Assembly (NCBI RefSeq): GCF_003350475.1
Contig: NZ_QQAV01000002.1
Span: 248,001-312,000 of the forward strand
Direction of reading: 5' to 3'
Origin: Pseudacidovorax intermedius
Lineage (GTDB): Bacteria > Pseudomonadota > Gammaproteobacteria > Burkholderiales > Burkholderiaceae_C
DNA length: 64,000 nt
This document shows positions 42,575 to 51,987 of this stretch, piece by piece. A model generated the notes under the pieces. It was not told the origin of the DNA and did not search any database. It saw nothing but the letters and a program-made list of their open reading frames with translations. The position numbers and the translations under genes are program-made. Numbering within the stretch: position 1 is the stretch's first letter; each line of letters starts with the position of its first letter.

Positions 42575-42777
42575 CCGGATGCTGCACCGCCGCAGGGCCT
42601 GCGGCACCAGCATGGGGCGCGCAGGTGACGCCACGGTGCATGGCGAGGGTGCCCACGCGCGGCGCATAACGATTGGCGGATGGCCTCTATGGCCCAGGGC
42701 GTATCCGCGTAAGCTCGACTCCGACTAACTTCGCCCATCGCCGCGCCGCCTGCGGCTTCGCTGCCCCCACGAGATCC

Positions 42778-44355
42778 ATGAGCACCTCCACCCAACCCAT
42801 CCAGTTCTTCCACCGCGGCCGCGTGGTGGCGGTCGACGGCGTGCATCCCACGCGCTCCGTGCTCGACTGGCTGCGCGAGGACGCGCGCTGCACCGGCACC
42901 AAGGAAGGCTGCAACGAGGGCGACTGCGGCGCCTGCACCGTGGTGATCGGCGAACTGGCCGCCGAAGGTGAATCCGGCGCCGTCGGCGGGCTGAAGCTGC
43001 AGACGGTCAACGCCTGCATCCAGTTCCTGCCCACGCTGCATGGCAAGGCGCTGTTCACCGTCGAAGACCTCAAGGCGCAGACGGCCTGCGTGCACGACGG
43101 CGAGCGTCATTCCAAGCACCCTGTCCAGCAACTGCATCCGGTGCAGCAGGCGATGGTGGACTGCCACGGTTCGCAATGCGGCTTCTGCACACCGGGCTTC
43201 GTGATGTCGATGTGGGCCAGCTACGAGCAGCACGGCGCCCGCGGCAGCCGGCCGACGCGCCAGCAGCTGGCCGACGAGCTGTCGGGCAACCTGTGCCGCT
43301 GCACGGGCTATCGGCCCATCCTCGACGCCGGCCAGAAGATGTTCGACCTGCCGCCGGTCAGGCTGGATACCGCCCCCGTGGTGCAGGCCCTGCAGGCCCT
43401 GCGCACCGACGCCACCTTCGACTACGCCGCGCCGCTCGGCCACCGCACTGACCACTTCCACGCACCCGTCAGCCTGGAGGCCTTCGCCGAACTGCGCGTG
43501 GCCAAGCCGCAGGCGCGGCTGCTGGCCGGCTCCACCGACATCGGCCTGTGGGTCAACAAGCAGTTCCGCGACCTGGGCGACATCCTCTACATCGGCAACG
43601 TGCCCGAGCTCAAGCGCATCGACGTGGTGGAGCAGGACGAGCTGTGGATCGGCGCCGCCGTCTCGCTGGAAGACGCCTGGTCCGCCATCGTGCAGCGCGC
43701 GCCCTCGCTGCAGGACATGTGGCTGCGCTTCGCCTCGCCGCCCATCCGCCATGCGGGCACGCTGGGTGGCAACGTGGCCAACGGCTCGCCCATCGGCGAC
43801 TCGCCGCCCATCCTCATGGCGCTCGATGCGGAGGTGGAACTGCGCAAGGGCCACTGCGTGCGCCGCATGCCCCTGACCGACTTCTACGTCGACTACATGA
43901 AGAACCAGCTGCAGAGCGGCGAGTTCGTACAGGGCATCGCGCTGCCGCTGTCGGCGTTCGAGCGCCAGTTGCGCGGCTACAAGATCAGCAAGCGCTTCGA
44001 CTGCGACATCTCGGCCCTGTGCGCCGGCTTCGCGCTGGAGCTGGACGGCGAGGTGGTGCGCAGCATCCGCCTGGCCTACGGCGGCATGGCCGCCATCGTG
44101 CGCCGTGCCACCCAGGCCGAGGCCGCCCTCGTCGGCAAGCCCTGGACCCAGCAGACCGTCGAAGCCGCCAAGGCCGCACTCGCCCAGGACTTCAAGCCGA
44201 TGACCGACCTGCGCGCCTCGGCCGACTACCGGCTGCAGGTGGCGCAGAACCTGCTGCAGCGCTTCTGGCTGGAGACGCGCGCCGACGAGCCGCTGGAGGC
44301 GCAGGAGACCAGCGTCTGGACGGTGATGCCTCACGCCCCTGCCTTCGGAGCCTGA
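42778..44355 (+). CDS. xdhA: Xanthine dehydrogenase small subunit
   Basis: 525 residues. The plant-type 2Fe-2S domain has CNEGDCGACTVV, and the second 2Fe-2S domain has QCGFCTPGFVMS and GNLCRCTGYRPI. An FAD domain (ARLLAGSTDIGLWVNKQ; HAGTLGGNVANGSPIGDSPP) and a CO-dehydrogenase-type C-terminal domain follow. It passes electrons from the molybdenum site to NAD+. Start chosen at MSTSTQ; earlier codons in frame are not family-like. Three nt separate it from xdhB. Confidence 0.95.
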   Translation: MSTSTQPIQFFHRGRVVAVDGVHPTRSVLDWLREDARCTGTKEGCNEGDCGACTVVIGELAAEGESGAVGGLKLQTVNACIQFLPTLHGKALFTVEDLKAQTACVHDGERHSKHPVQQLHPVQQAMVDCHGSQCGFCTPGFVMSMWASYEQHGARGSRPTRQQLADELSGNLCRCTGYRPILDAGQKMFDLPPVRLDTAPVVQALQALRTDATFDYAAPLGHRTDHFHAPVSLEAFAELRVAKPQARLLAGSTDIGLWVNKQFRDLGDILYIGNVPELKRIDVVEQDELWIGAAVSLEDAWSAIVQRAPSLQDMWLRFASPPIRHAGTLGGNVANGSPIGDSPPILMALDAEVELRKGHCVRRMPLTDFYVDYMKNQLQSGEFVQGIALPLSAFERQLRGYKISKRFDCDISALCAGFALELDGEVVRSIRLAYGGMAAIVRRATQAEAALVGKPWTQQTVEAAKAALAQDFKPMTDLRASADYRLQVAQNLLQRFWLETRADEPLEAQETSVWTVMPHAPAFGA

Positions 44356-44358
44356 ACG

Positions 44359-46791
44359 ATGAACAAGCCGATCGACCCCGCCCTGCTGCAGTCCGCCGAG
44401 GCCTTCGCCGACTACGCCGCCAACACGGCCGCCCGCATCGACACCCGGGCCGAAGCCCAGGCCCTGGCCCAGGGCGCCCGCGTGGGCATCAGCCGCCCGC
44501 ACGAATCCGCCCATCTGCACGTGGCCGGCGAGGCCACCTACACCGACGACCTGCCCGAGCTGGCCGGCACGCTGCATTGCGCGCTGGGCCTGTCGCCCGT
44601 GGCGGCCGGCCGGCTGGAAGGGCTGGACCTGGACGCCATCCGCGCCATGCCCGGCGTGGTGGACGTGATCGTGGCCGACGATATTCCGGGCGCCAACGAC
44701 TGCGGCTCGATCGTGCATGACGATCCTTTTCTGTGCGACGGTGACATCCGCTTCCTGGGTCAGCCACTCTTTGCCGTCATCGCCCGCACCCGCACCGAGG
44801 CCCGCCGCGCCGCCGGGCGCGCCAAGGAAGCCGCCCGCGTGGTGCCGGCCGAGCCGGTGCTGACGCCGCAGCAGGCCCATGCCCGCGGCGAGTACGTGGT
44901 GCCGCCCATGCACCTGGCTCGCAGCGACAAGGGGCTGGCCGTGCGTGCCGCCATTCAGGCCGCGCCGCATCGCCTGAAGGGCGAACTCGACGTCGGGGGC
45001 CAGGAACAGTTTTACCTCGAAGGCCAGATCAGCTACGCCATCCCGAAAGAGGGCGGGACGATGCAGGTCTACTGCTCGACCCAGCATCCCACAGAGATGC
45101 AGCACCTGGTGGCGCATGCGCTGCACCTGCATTCCAACGAGGTGCACATCGAATGCCGGCGCATGGGTGGCGGCTTCGGCGGCAAGGAATCGCAGTCCGG
45201 CCTGTTCGCCTGCATCGCCGCCGTGGCGGCCAACAAGCTGCGCCGGCCGGTCAAGCTGCGCCCGGATCGCGACGACGACTTCCTGATCACCGGCCGCCGG
45301 CACTGCTTCTGGTACGAGTACGAGGTGGGCTTCGACGACGAGGGTCGCATCCTTGGGGCCGAGATCAGCATGGTCTCGCGCGCCGGCCATTCGGCCGACC
45401 TCTCGGGCCCGGTGATGACCCGTGCCCTGTGCCACTTCGACAACGCCTACTGGCTGCCCGAGGTGAGCATGCACGGCTTCTCGGGCCGCACCAACACCCA
45501 GAGCAACACCGCCTTCCGCGGCTTCGGCGGGCCGCAGGGCGCCATCGCGGTGGAGTACGTGCTGGACTCCATCGCCCGCCAGCTCGGCCGCGATGCGCTC
45601 GACGTGCGCCGCGCCAACTTCTACGGCAAGACCGAGCGCAACGTCACGCCCTATGGCCAGACGGTGCGCGACAACGTGATCCACGAGCTTGTCGGCCAGC
45701 TCGAGGATTCGAGCAGCTACCGCGAGCGTCGCGAGGCCATCGCGGCCTTCAACGCCAAGAGCCCGGTGCTCAAGCGCGGCATGGCGCTCACGCCGATCAA
45801 GTTCGGCATCAGCTTCAACGTGCCGCACTTCAACCAGGCCGGGGCGCTGGTGCACGTCTACACCGACGGCTCCATCCTCGTGAACCACGGCGGCACCGAG
45901 ATGGGCCAGGGCCTGAACACCAAGGTGGCGCAGGTGGTGGCGCATGAACTGGGCGTGGAATTCGAGCGTGTGCGCGCCACGGCCACCGACACGACCAAGG
46001 TGGCCAACACCTCGGCCACGGCCGCATCGACCGGCGCCGACCTCAACGGCAAGGCCGCGCAGGACGCGGCCCGCCAGATCCGCGAGCGGCTTGCCGACTT
46101 CGCCGCGCGCCGCCATGGGGGCACGCCCGACGCGGTGCAATTCGCCAATGGCAAGGTGCAGGTGGCCGGGCGCGAACTCACCTTCGCCACGCTCGTGGCC
46201 GAGGCCTATACCGACCGGGTGCAGCTGTGGTCCGACGGCTTCTACAGCACGCCCGGCCTGCACTGGAACGCACAGACCATGCAGGGCCATCCCTTCTACT
46301 ACTTCGCCTATGGTGCCGCCGTGAGCGAGGTGGTGATCGACACCCTGACCGGCGAGTGGAAGCTGATGCGTGCCGACGTGCTGCACGACGCCGGCCGTTC
46401 GCTCAACCCCGCGGTGGACATCGGCCAGGTCGAGGGCGCCTTCATCCAGGGCATGGGCTGGCTCACCACCGAGGAGCTGGTCTGGCACCCGGGCAACGGC
46501 AAGCTGCTGACGCACGCGCCCAGCACCTACAAGATCCCCACGGCCAACGACTGCCCGCCGGTGTTCAACGTGCGGCTCTTCGATGGCCCCAATGCCGAGG
46601 ACTCCATCCACCGCAGCAAGGCCGTGGGCGAGCCGCCGCTGCTGCTGCCCTTCTCGGTGTTCTTCGCCATCCGCGACGCCGTGTCGGCCGCGGGCGGCCA
46701 CCGGGTCGATCCGCCGCTGCGGGCACCGGCCACCAGCGAGGCCATCCTGCGTGCGTTGAACGCGGTCCAGTCCGCTCCCGCCGCCGCCTGA
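44359..46791 (+). CDS. xdhB: Xanthine dehydrogenase molybdopterin-binding subunit
   Basis: 810 residues. An N-terminal a/b hammerhead domain (AHLHVAGEATYTDDLPELAGTLH) is followed by two Moco-binding domains: GQEQFYLEGQISYAI, RMGGGFGGKESQ, NTAFRGFGGPQGA and GTEMGQGLNTKVAQV. The C-terminal VGEPPLLLPFSVFFAIRDA contains the catalytic Glu. It oxidises hypoxanthine and xanthine to urate, the PuuD substrate. XdhC, the Moco-sulfuration chaperone that usually follows, is absent from the window. Confidence 0.95.
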   Translation: MNKPIDPALLQSAEAFADYAANTAARIDTRAEAQALAQGARVGISRPHESAHLHVAGEATYTDDLPELAGTLHCALGLSPVAAGRLEGLDLDAIRAMPGVVDVIVADDIPGANDCGSIVHDDPFLCDGDIRFLGQPLFAVIARTRTEARRAAGRAKEAARVVPAEPVLTPQQAHARGEYVVPPMHLARSDKGLAVRAAIQAAPHRLKGELDVGGQEQFYLEGQISYAIPKEGGTMQVYCSTQHPTEMQHLVAHALHLHSNEVHIECRRMGGGFGGKESQSGLFACIAAVAANKLRRPVKLRPDRDDDFLITGRRHCFWYEYEVGFDDEGRILGAEISMVSRAGHSADLSGPVMTRALCHFDNAYWLPEVSMHGFSGRTNTQSNTAFRGFGGPQGAIAVEYVLDSIARQLGRDALDVRRANFYGKTERNVTPYGQTVRDNVIHELVGQLEDSSSYRERREAIAAFNAKSPVLKRGMALTPIKFGISFNVPHFNQAGALVHVYTDGSILVNHGGTEMGQGLNTKVAQVVAHELGVEFERVRATATDTTKVANTSATAASTGADLNGKAAQDAARQIRERLADFAARRHGGTPDAVQFANGKVQVAGRELTFATLVAEAYTDRVQLWSDGFYSTPGLHWNAQTMQGHPFYYFAYGAAVSEVVIDTLTGEWKLMRADVLHDAGRSLNPAVDIGQVEGAFIQGMGWLTTEELVWHPGNGKLLTHAPSTYKIPTANDCPPVFNVRLFDGPNAEDSIHRSKAVGEPPLLLPFSVFFAIRDAVSAAGGHRVDPPLRAPATSEAILRALNAVQSAPAAA

Positions 46792-46868
46792 TCGTTCGGC
46801 CGGGGCCGTCGTCGCCATGGCCCCGCCACGGGGCCGGGCGCCGCCTGTCTCTGGCAGAGTGAGGCCCC

Positions 46869-47810
46869 ATGCGAGACCAGGCCCTCTTCGACAAGATCGA
46901 TCTGCACCTCATCCGGGTGCTCTACACCGTGCTCACCGACCGCAGCGTCTCGCGCGCTGCCCTGCGGCTGGGCATGTACCAGCCGGCCGTCTCGGCCGCG
47001 CTCAAGCGGCTGCGCGAGCTGTCGGGCGACCCGCTGCTGGTGCGCTCGGGCTCCGGCATGGTGCCCACCGAGGCGGGGTTGCGCATGATCGAGCCCGCGG
47101 CCAGCATCCTGCGCGCCGCCGAGATGCTGTTCTCGGACGTGCGCGGCTTCGATCCGCAGACGGCGGCCACCACCTTCCGCATCGCCGCCAACGACTACCT
47201 CGATCCGCTGTTCCTGCCGCTCGTGGTGACGCAGATCAAGCGGCTGGCACCGCTCACGCGCATCGAGATCCATCCGCTCTCGTCCGATTCCGACTACCAC
47301 GCCCACCTGGCCGAAGGCACGCTGGACCTGGTGATCGGCAACTGGCTCAAGCCGCCAGAAGACCTGCACATGTCGCGCCTCTTCGGCGACGAGGTCGTGT
47401 CGATGGTGAGTCAGGAGCACCCCGCGGTGCGCCGCGGCTGGGACTTCGAGACCTGGCTGGAGGCCGAGCACATTGCGCCGACGCCCACGCACCCGGGCGC
47501 GCGCGGGATCATCGACCAGATGCTCGACGCCATCGGCCGCCAGCGCAACATCACGGCGCGCTGCGCGCACTTCAGCCTGATTCCGCAGATGGTGGCCAGC
47601 AGCCTGCTGGTGCTGACCACCGGCCGCCAGTTCTGCGAGCGCTTCGCCCAGCAGCTGCCGGTGCGCATCCTCGACTGCCCGGCCACCTTGCCCCGCCTGC
47701 TCTATTACCAGCTGTGGCACGAGCGCACGCATTCGTCGAGTGCGGCGCAATGGCTGCGCGAGCAGGTCAAGAACGCGGCCGCCTCGCTGCGGCAGCCCGG
47801 CGCCCCCTGA
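46869..47810 (+). CDS. LysR-type regulator between xdhAB and the purine permease
   Basis: 313 residues. HTH: FDKIDLHLIRVLYTVLTDRSVSRAALRLGMYQPAVSAALKRLRE (shown in part), followed by a substrate-binding domain (TTFRIAANDYLDPLFLPLVV onward). Located between xdhB and an NCS2 permease in the same direction. This context suggests control of purine uptake and oxidation, with a purine such as xanthine or urate as effector (inferred). The spacers either side are 77 and 44 nt. Confidence 0.87.
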   Translation: MRDQALFDKIDLHLIRVLYTVLTDRSVSRAALRLGMYQPAVSAALKRLRELSGDPLLVRSGSGMVPTEAGLRMIEPAASILRAAEMLFSDVRGFDPQTAATTFRIAANDYLDPLFLPLVVTQIKRLAPLTRIEIHPLSSDSDYHAHLAEGTLDLVIGNWLKPPEDLHMSRLFGDEVVSMVSQEHPAVRRGWDFETWLEAEHIAPTPTHPGARGIIDQMLDAIGRQRNITARCAHFSLIPQMVASSLLVLTTGRQFCERFAQQLPVRILDCPATLPRLLYYQLWHERTHSSSAAQWLREQVKNAAASLRQPGAP

Positions 47811-47854
47811 TTCCCTTCGCTTTCCTCATCCACAACAACACCGGAGACAAACCC

Positions 47855-49156
47855 ATGAATGCGATCGAGCGGCTGTTCAAGCTGCAGGAGCACGGCACGA
47901 CCGTGCGCACCGAGCTGCTGGCCGGCCTGACCACCTTCCTCACGATGGCCTACATCATCTTCGTCAACCCCTCGATCCTGGGCGACGCGGGGATGCCGAA
48001 GGAGGCCGTCTTCGTCGCCACCTGCGTGATCGCCGCCCTGGGCTCGGCCATCATGGGCCTGTATGCCAACTACCCGATCGCGCTGGCGCCGGGCATGGGT
48101 CTGAACGCCTACTTCGCCTACGGGGTGGTGCAGCACATGGGCTTCACCTGGCAGGCAGCGCTGGGGGCGGTGTTCGTCTCGGGTTGCCTCTTCCTGCTGG
48201 TGACGCTGTTCCGCATCCGCGAGCTGATCATCCGCGGCATCCCGCTGTCGCTGCGCTATGCCATCACGGTGGGCATCGGCCTGTTCCTGGCGCTGATCGC
48301 GCTCAAGAGCGCGGGCATCGTCGCCGCCTCCCCGGCCACGTACGTCACGCTGGGCGACCTGCACCAGCCCGCGGCCGTGCTGGCGGTGCTGGGCTTCTTC
48401 CTGATCGTGACGCTGGACCGGCTCAAGGTGCCGGGCGCCATCCTGATCGGCATCGTGGCCGTGACGCTGGCCAGCTTCTTCTTCGCGGGCAACCAGTTCA
48501 AGGGCGTGGTGTCGGCGCCGCCCTCCATCGCGCCCACGCTGCTGCAGCTGGACATCAGGGGTGCGCTGGCCGGCGGCATCCTCAACGTGATCCTGGTGTT
48601 CTTCCTGGTCGAGCTGTTCGATGCCACCGGTACGCTGATGGGCGTGGCCAAGCGCGCCGGCCTGCTGGTGCCGGGCAAGATGGACCGGCTCAACAAGGCG
48701 CTGCTGGCCGATTCGGGCGCCATCTTCGCGGGCTCGCTGCTGGGCACCTCCAGCACCACGGCCTATGTCGAGAGCGCGGCAGGCGTGCAGGCGGGCGGCC
48801 GCACGGGCCTGACGGCGCTGACGGTGGCCGTGCTCTTCCTGGCCTGCCTGTTCATCGCGCCGCTGGCCGGCGTGGTGCCGGCCTATGCGACGGCGCCGGC
48901 CCTGCTCTTCGTGGCATGTTTGATGCTCAGGGACTTGACCGAACTGGACTGGAACGAGACCACCGAGGTCATCCCCGCGGCCATCACCGCGCTGGCGATG
49001 CCCTTCACCTATTCCATCGCCAATGGCCTGGCCTTCGGTTTCATCAGCTATGCGGTGCTGAAGCTGATCACCGGCCGGGCGCGGGAGGCGCACTGGATGG
49101 TGTGGGTCATCGGCGGGATCTTCCTGTTCAAGTACATCTACCTGCCGGGTCACTGA
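47855..49156 (+). CDS. NCS2-family purine permease (AzgA-like)
   Basis: 433 residues with about 12-14 transmembrane helices. FLTMAYIIFVNPSIL, ANYPIALAPGMGLNAYFAY and DATGTLMGVAKRAGLL are signatures of the AzgA/GhxP/AdeP branch, which transports adenine, guanine or hypoxanthine with protons. TSSTTAYVESAAGVQAGGRTGLTA is the conserved substrate-site loop. GGAG is 9 nt before the ATG. Its place beside xdhAB supports hypoxanthine/guanine uptake. Confidence 0.93.
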   Translation: MNAIERLFKLQEHGTTVRTELLAGLTTFLTMAYIIFVNPSILGDAGMPKEAVFVATCVIAALGSAIMGLYANYPIALAPGMGLNAYFAYGVVQHMGFTWQAALGAVFVSGCLFLLVTLFRIRELIIRGIPLSLRYAITVGIGLFLALIALKSAGIVAASPATYVTLGDLHQPAAVLAVLGFFLIVTLDRLKVPGAILIGIVAVTLASFFFAGNQFKGVVSAPPSIAPTLLQLDIRGALAGGILNVILVFFLVELFDATGTLMGVAKRAGLLVPGKMDRLNKALLADSGAIFAGSLLGTSSTTAYVESAAGVQAGGRTGLTALTVAVLFLACLFIAPLAGVVPAYATAPALLFVACLMLRDLTELDWNETTEVIPAAITALAMPFTYSIANGLAFGFISYAVLKLITGRAREAHWMVWVIGGIFLFKYIYLPGH

Positions 49157-49230
49157 CCTATCCGGGCCGGCCCCAGGCGACTAGCATTCACCGTTTTTCT
49201 TAAAAGAGCGACCCCCGAAGGCCACCCCCC

Positions 49231-50772
49231 ATGTCCCCCCCCAGACTCCAGCTCGCGCACATCACCAAGCGCTATCCCTCGGTGGTCGCCAACAGCGACG
49301 TGTCGCTCATCGTGCAGCCCGGCGAAACCCATGCCGTGCTGGGCGAGAACGGCGCCGGCAAGTCCACGCTAATGAAGATCATCTACGGCTCGGTCAAGCC
49401 GGACGAGGGCACGGTGAACTTCAACGGCCAGCCGGTGGCGATCCGCAATCCGCAGGAGGCGCGTCAGCTGGGCATCAGCATGGTGTTCCAGCACTTCAGC
49501 CTGTTCGACACGCTGACGGTGGCAGAGAACGTGTGGCTGGGCCTGGACAAGAGCCTGGCGCTGGCCGAGGTCACGCGTCGTATCGTGGCCAAGGCCGGCG
49601 AATACGGGCTGGAGATCGACCCGCTGCGGCCGGTCCATACCCTGTCGGTGGGCGAGATGCAGCGGGTGGAGATCATCCGCGCGCTGCTCACCGACCCCAA
49701 GCTGCTCATCCTGGACGAGCCCACCTCGGTGCTGACGCCGCAGGCCGTGCAGAAGCTCTTCGTGGTGCTCAAGAAGCTGGCCTCCGAGGGCTGCTCCATC
49801 CTCTACATCAGCCACAAGCTGCACGAGATCCGCGAGCTGTGCACCGCCTGCACCGTGCTGCGCGGCGGCAAGGTCACGGGCGTGTGCAATCCGCAGCAGG
49901 AGACCAACGAGTCGCTGTCGCGCCTGATGATCGGCGCCGAGCCGCCGCCGCTGACGCACCGGCCGTCCAACGTGGGCGAGGTGGCGCTGGCGGTCGAGCG
50001 TCTGAGCCTGCCGCGCGAAGACCAGTTCGGCGTGGACCTGGACGGCGTCTCGCTGCAGGTGCGCGCAGGCGAGGTGGTGGGCATCGCCGGCGTGTCCGGC
50101 AACGGCCAGAAGGAGTTGCTCTACGCCCTGTCGGGCGAGGACGTGCGGGCCGAGCCCGGCATGGTCCGCCTTTTCGGCCAGGGCGCGGGCCGGCTGCGGC
50201 CGCGGGCGCGCCGCAGGCTGGGCCTGCATTTCGTGCCTGAAGAGCGGCTGGGCCGCGGCGCCGTGCCCACGCTGGGCCTCGCGCATAACCTGCTGCTGAC
50301 GCGCGACGACGCGGTGGGCAGCGGCGGCTGGCTGCGCATCGGCCAGCTGGAGCAGCAGGCCCGCGCCATCATCGAGCGCTTCAAGGTCAAGGCCGGCGGG
50401 CCGCAGTCGGCGGCCAAGTCGCTGTCGGGCGGCAACCTGCAGAAGTTCATCGTCGGCCGCGAGATTGACGCCAGCCCCAAGCTCTTCATCGTGTCGCAGC
50501 CGACCTGGGGCGTGGACGTGGGCGCCGCGGCGCTGATCCGCGCCGAGATCCTGGCGCTGCGCGACGCGGGCTGTGCCGTGCTGGTGGTCAGCGAGGAGCT
50601 GGACGAGCTGTTCGAGATCAGCGACCGGCTGCATGTGATCGCCAAGGGGCGGCTGTCGCCTTCCATCGACCGGGCGGCGGCCACCGTGCCGCAGATCGGC
50701 GAATGGATGAGCGGACTGTGGGAGGGCGCGGCTTCGCGCGCGGAGGAGGAGGGCATCCATGCTCAAGCTTGA
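49231..50772 (+). CDS. BMP-type nucleoside ABC transporter ATP-binding protein
   Basis: 513 residues with two ABC domains. First: Walker A GENGAGKSTLMKI, signature LSVGEMQRVEIIRAL, Walker B LLILDEPTSVL. Second: degenerate Walker A GVSGNGQKELLYAL, signature LSGGNLQKFIVGRE, and VSQPTWGVDVG at the Walker B position. This is the NupA/YufO type. It powers uptake of nucleosides with the two permeases and the BMP lipoprotein downstream. Overlaps the first permease by 14 nt. Confidence 0.92.
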   Translation: MSPPRLQLAHITKRYPSVVANSDVSLIVQPGETHAVLGENGAGKSTLMKIIYGSVKPDEGTVNFNGQPVAIRNPQEARQLGISMVFQHFSLFDTLTVAENVWLGLDKSLALAEVTRRIVAKAGEYGLEIDPLRPVHTLSVGEMQRVEIIRALLTDPKLLILDEPTSVLTPQAVQKLFVVLKKLASEGCSILYISHKLHEIRELCTACTVLRGGKVTGVCNPQQETNESLSRLMIGAEPPPLTHRPSNVGEVALAVERLSLPREDQFGVDLDGVSLQVRAGEVVGIAGVSGNGQKELLYALSGEDVRAEPGMVRLFGQGAGRLRPRARRRLGLHFVPEERLGRGAVPTLGLAHNLLLTRDDAVGSGGWLRIGQLEQQARAIIERFKVKAGGPQSAAKSLSGGNLQKFIVGREIDASPKLFIVSQPTWGVDVGAAALIRAEILALRDAGCAVLVVSEELDELFEISDRLHVIAKGRLSPSIDRAAATVPQIGEWMSGLWEGAASRAEEEGIHAQA

Positions 50773-51898
50773 GTTGCGGCCGCAGCTGTCGCGTTTCTGG
50801 AGCTACGGCTCGCCCATCCTGGCGCTGCTGATCACCGTGGTGATCGGCGTGATCCTGTTCGCCGCGCTGGGCAAGGACCCGGTGCGGGGGCTGCAGGTCT
50901 TCTTCTGGGAGCCGATCAAGAGCAGCTATGCCATTGGCGAGCTGCTGGTGAAGGCCACGCCATTGCTGGTCATCGCGCTGGGGCTGGCGGTGTGCTTCCG
51001 CTCCAATGTGTGGAACATCGGTGCCGAGGGGCAGTTCGTGCTGGGCGCCATCGCCGCGGGCGGCATGGCGCTGCTGGCCGACAAGAACACCGGCCCGTGG
51101 ATCGTGCCGGCCATCCTGATAGCCGGCGTTCTGGGCGGCATGCTGTGGGCGGCCATCGTGGCCTGGCTGCGGGACGTGTGCAATGCCAATGAGATCCTCA
51201 CCAGCCTGATGCTGGTCTACGTGGCCACGCTGCTGCTGCTGTGGCTGGTGGGCGGACCGTGGAAGGACCCGATGGGCTACAACTTTCCGCAGACCAAGAC
51301 CTTCGAGTCGGTGACGCAGATCCCGCGGCTCATGAAGGGCTCGCGCGTGACCATCGGCGTGGTGATCGCTCTGGTGGGCGTGGCGGCGCTGTGGGTCTTC
51401 CTGTTCCGCACCCGGCTGGGCTTCGCGCAGCAGGTGGGCGGGCTGGCGCCGGCGGCGGCGCGCTACGCGGGCTTCTCGGCCCGGCGTGCGGTGTGGATCG
51501 CGCTGCTGACCTCGGGCGCCGCGGCCGGCCTGGCCGGTGCGCTCGAAGTGGCCGGCCCCATCGGGCAGCTCACGCCCTATGTGCCCGCAGGCTACGGCTT
51601 CGCGGCCATCATCGTGGCCTTCGTCGGGCGGCTGCATCCGGTGGGCATGGTGTTCTCGGCCATCCTGATGAGCATGTTCTACATCGGCGGCGAGTTGGCG
51701 CAGTCCCGTCTGGGCCTGCCCAAGTCGCTGACGGCGGTGTTCCAGGGCCTGCTGCTGTTCACGCTGCTGGCCTGCGACACGCTGGTGGCGTACCGGGTGC
51801 GCGTGAAGGCCGCGGCGCGGCCGGTCTCGCCCGCGGCAGGCACCTCGTCGCTGCAGGTATCGACGCCGGATGTCGTCCCCCAAGTCAAGGAGGCCTGA
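50759..51898 (+). CDS. Nucleoside ABC transporter permease 1
   Basis: 379 residues with about ten transmembrane helices. PLLVIALGLAVCFRSNVWNIGAEGQFVLG and GYGFAAIIVAFVGRLHPVGM (in part) are conserved in YufP/NupB-type permeases. The Pro/Ser-rich C-terminal tail (about 360-379) is probably cytoplasmic. Starts within the ATPase gene. An 89-nt repeat-derived spacer separates it from the second permease. Confidence 0.91.
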   Translation: MLKLELRPQLSRFWSYGSPILALLITVVIGVILFAALGKDPVRGLQVFFWEPIKSSYAIGELLVKATPLLVIALGLAVCFRSNVWNIGAEGQFVLGAIAAGGMALLADKNTGPWIVPAILIAGVLGGMLWAAIVAWLRDVCNANEILTSLMLVYVATLLLLWLVGGPWKDPMGYNFPQTKTFESVTQIPRLMKGSRVTIGVVIALVGVAALWVFLFRTRLGFAQQVGGLAPAAARYAGFSARRAVWIALLTSGAAAGLAGALEVAGPIGQLTPYVPAGYGFAAIIVAFVGRLHPVGMVFSAILMSMFYIGGELAQSRLGLPKSLTAVFQGLLLFTLLACDTLVAYRVRVKAAARPVSPAAGTSSLQVSTPDVVPQVKEA

Positions 51899-51904
51899 AC
51901 ATGA

Positions 51905-51987
51905 ACCCCCACGCTCATCACTTCGTGTATTCGCAGCCCCCCGAGGGGGCGCAGGCCTCCCTTGGGGCGGCCCGTCGGGAGGCCTGA
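51905..51987. repeat. Operon-internal repeat that supplies the next gene's ribosome-binding site
   Basis: Contains CCCCCCGAGGGGG and the half-palindromes GGCCTCC and GGGAGGCC. GGGAGG lies 5 nt before the ATG of permease 2. A 28-codon frame (51901-51987) spans it but looks like a repeat translation. It shares its core with the pilJ-chpA spacer repeat. Confidence 0.6.

Noticed and set aside
42163-46818. 1551-codon minus-strand open frame
   Set aside because: Antisense to xdhA and xdhB; no domain character.
51901-51987. 28-codon frame between the two nucleoside permeases
   Set aside because: Repeat-derived; kept only as a possible coupling element, not as a gene.
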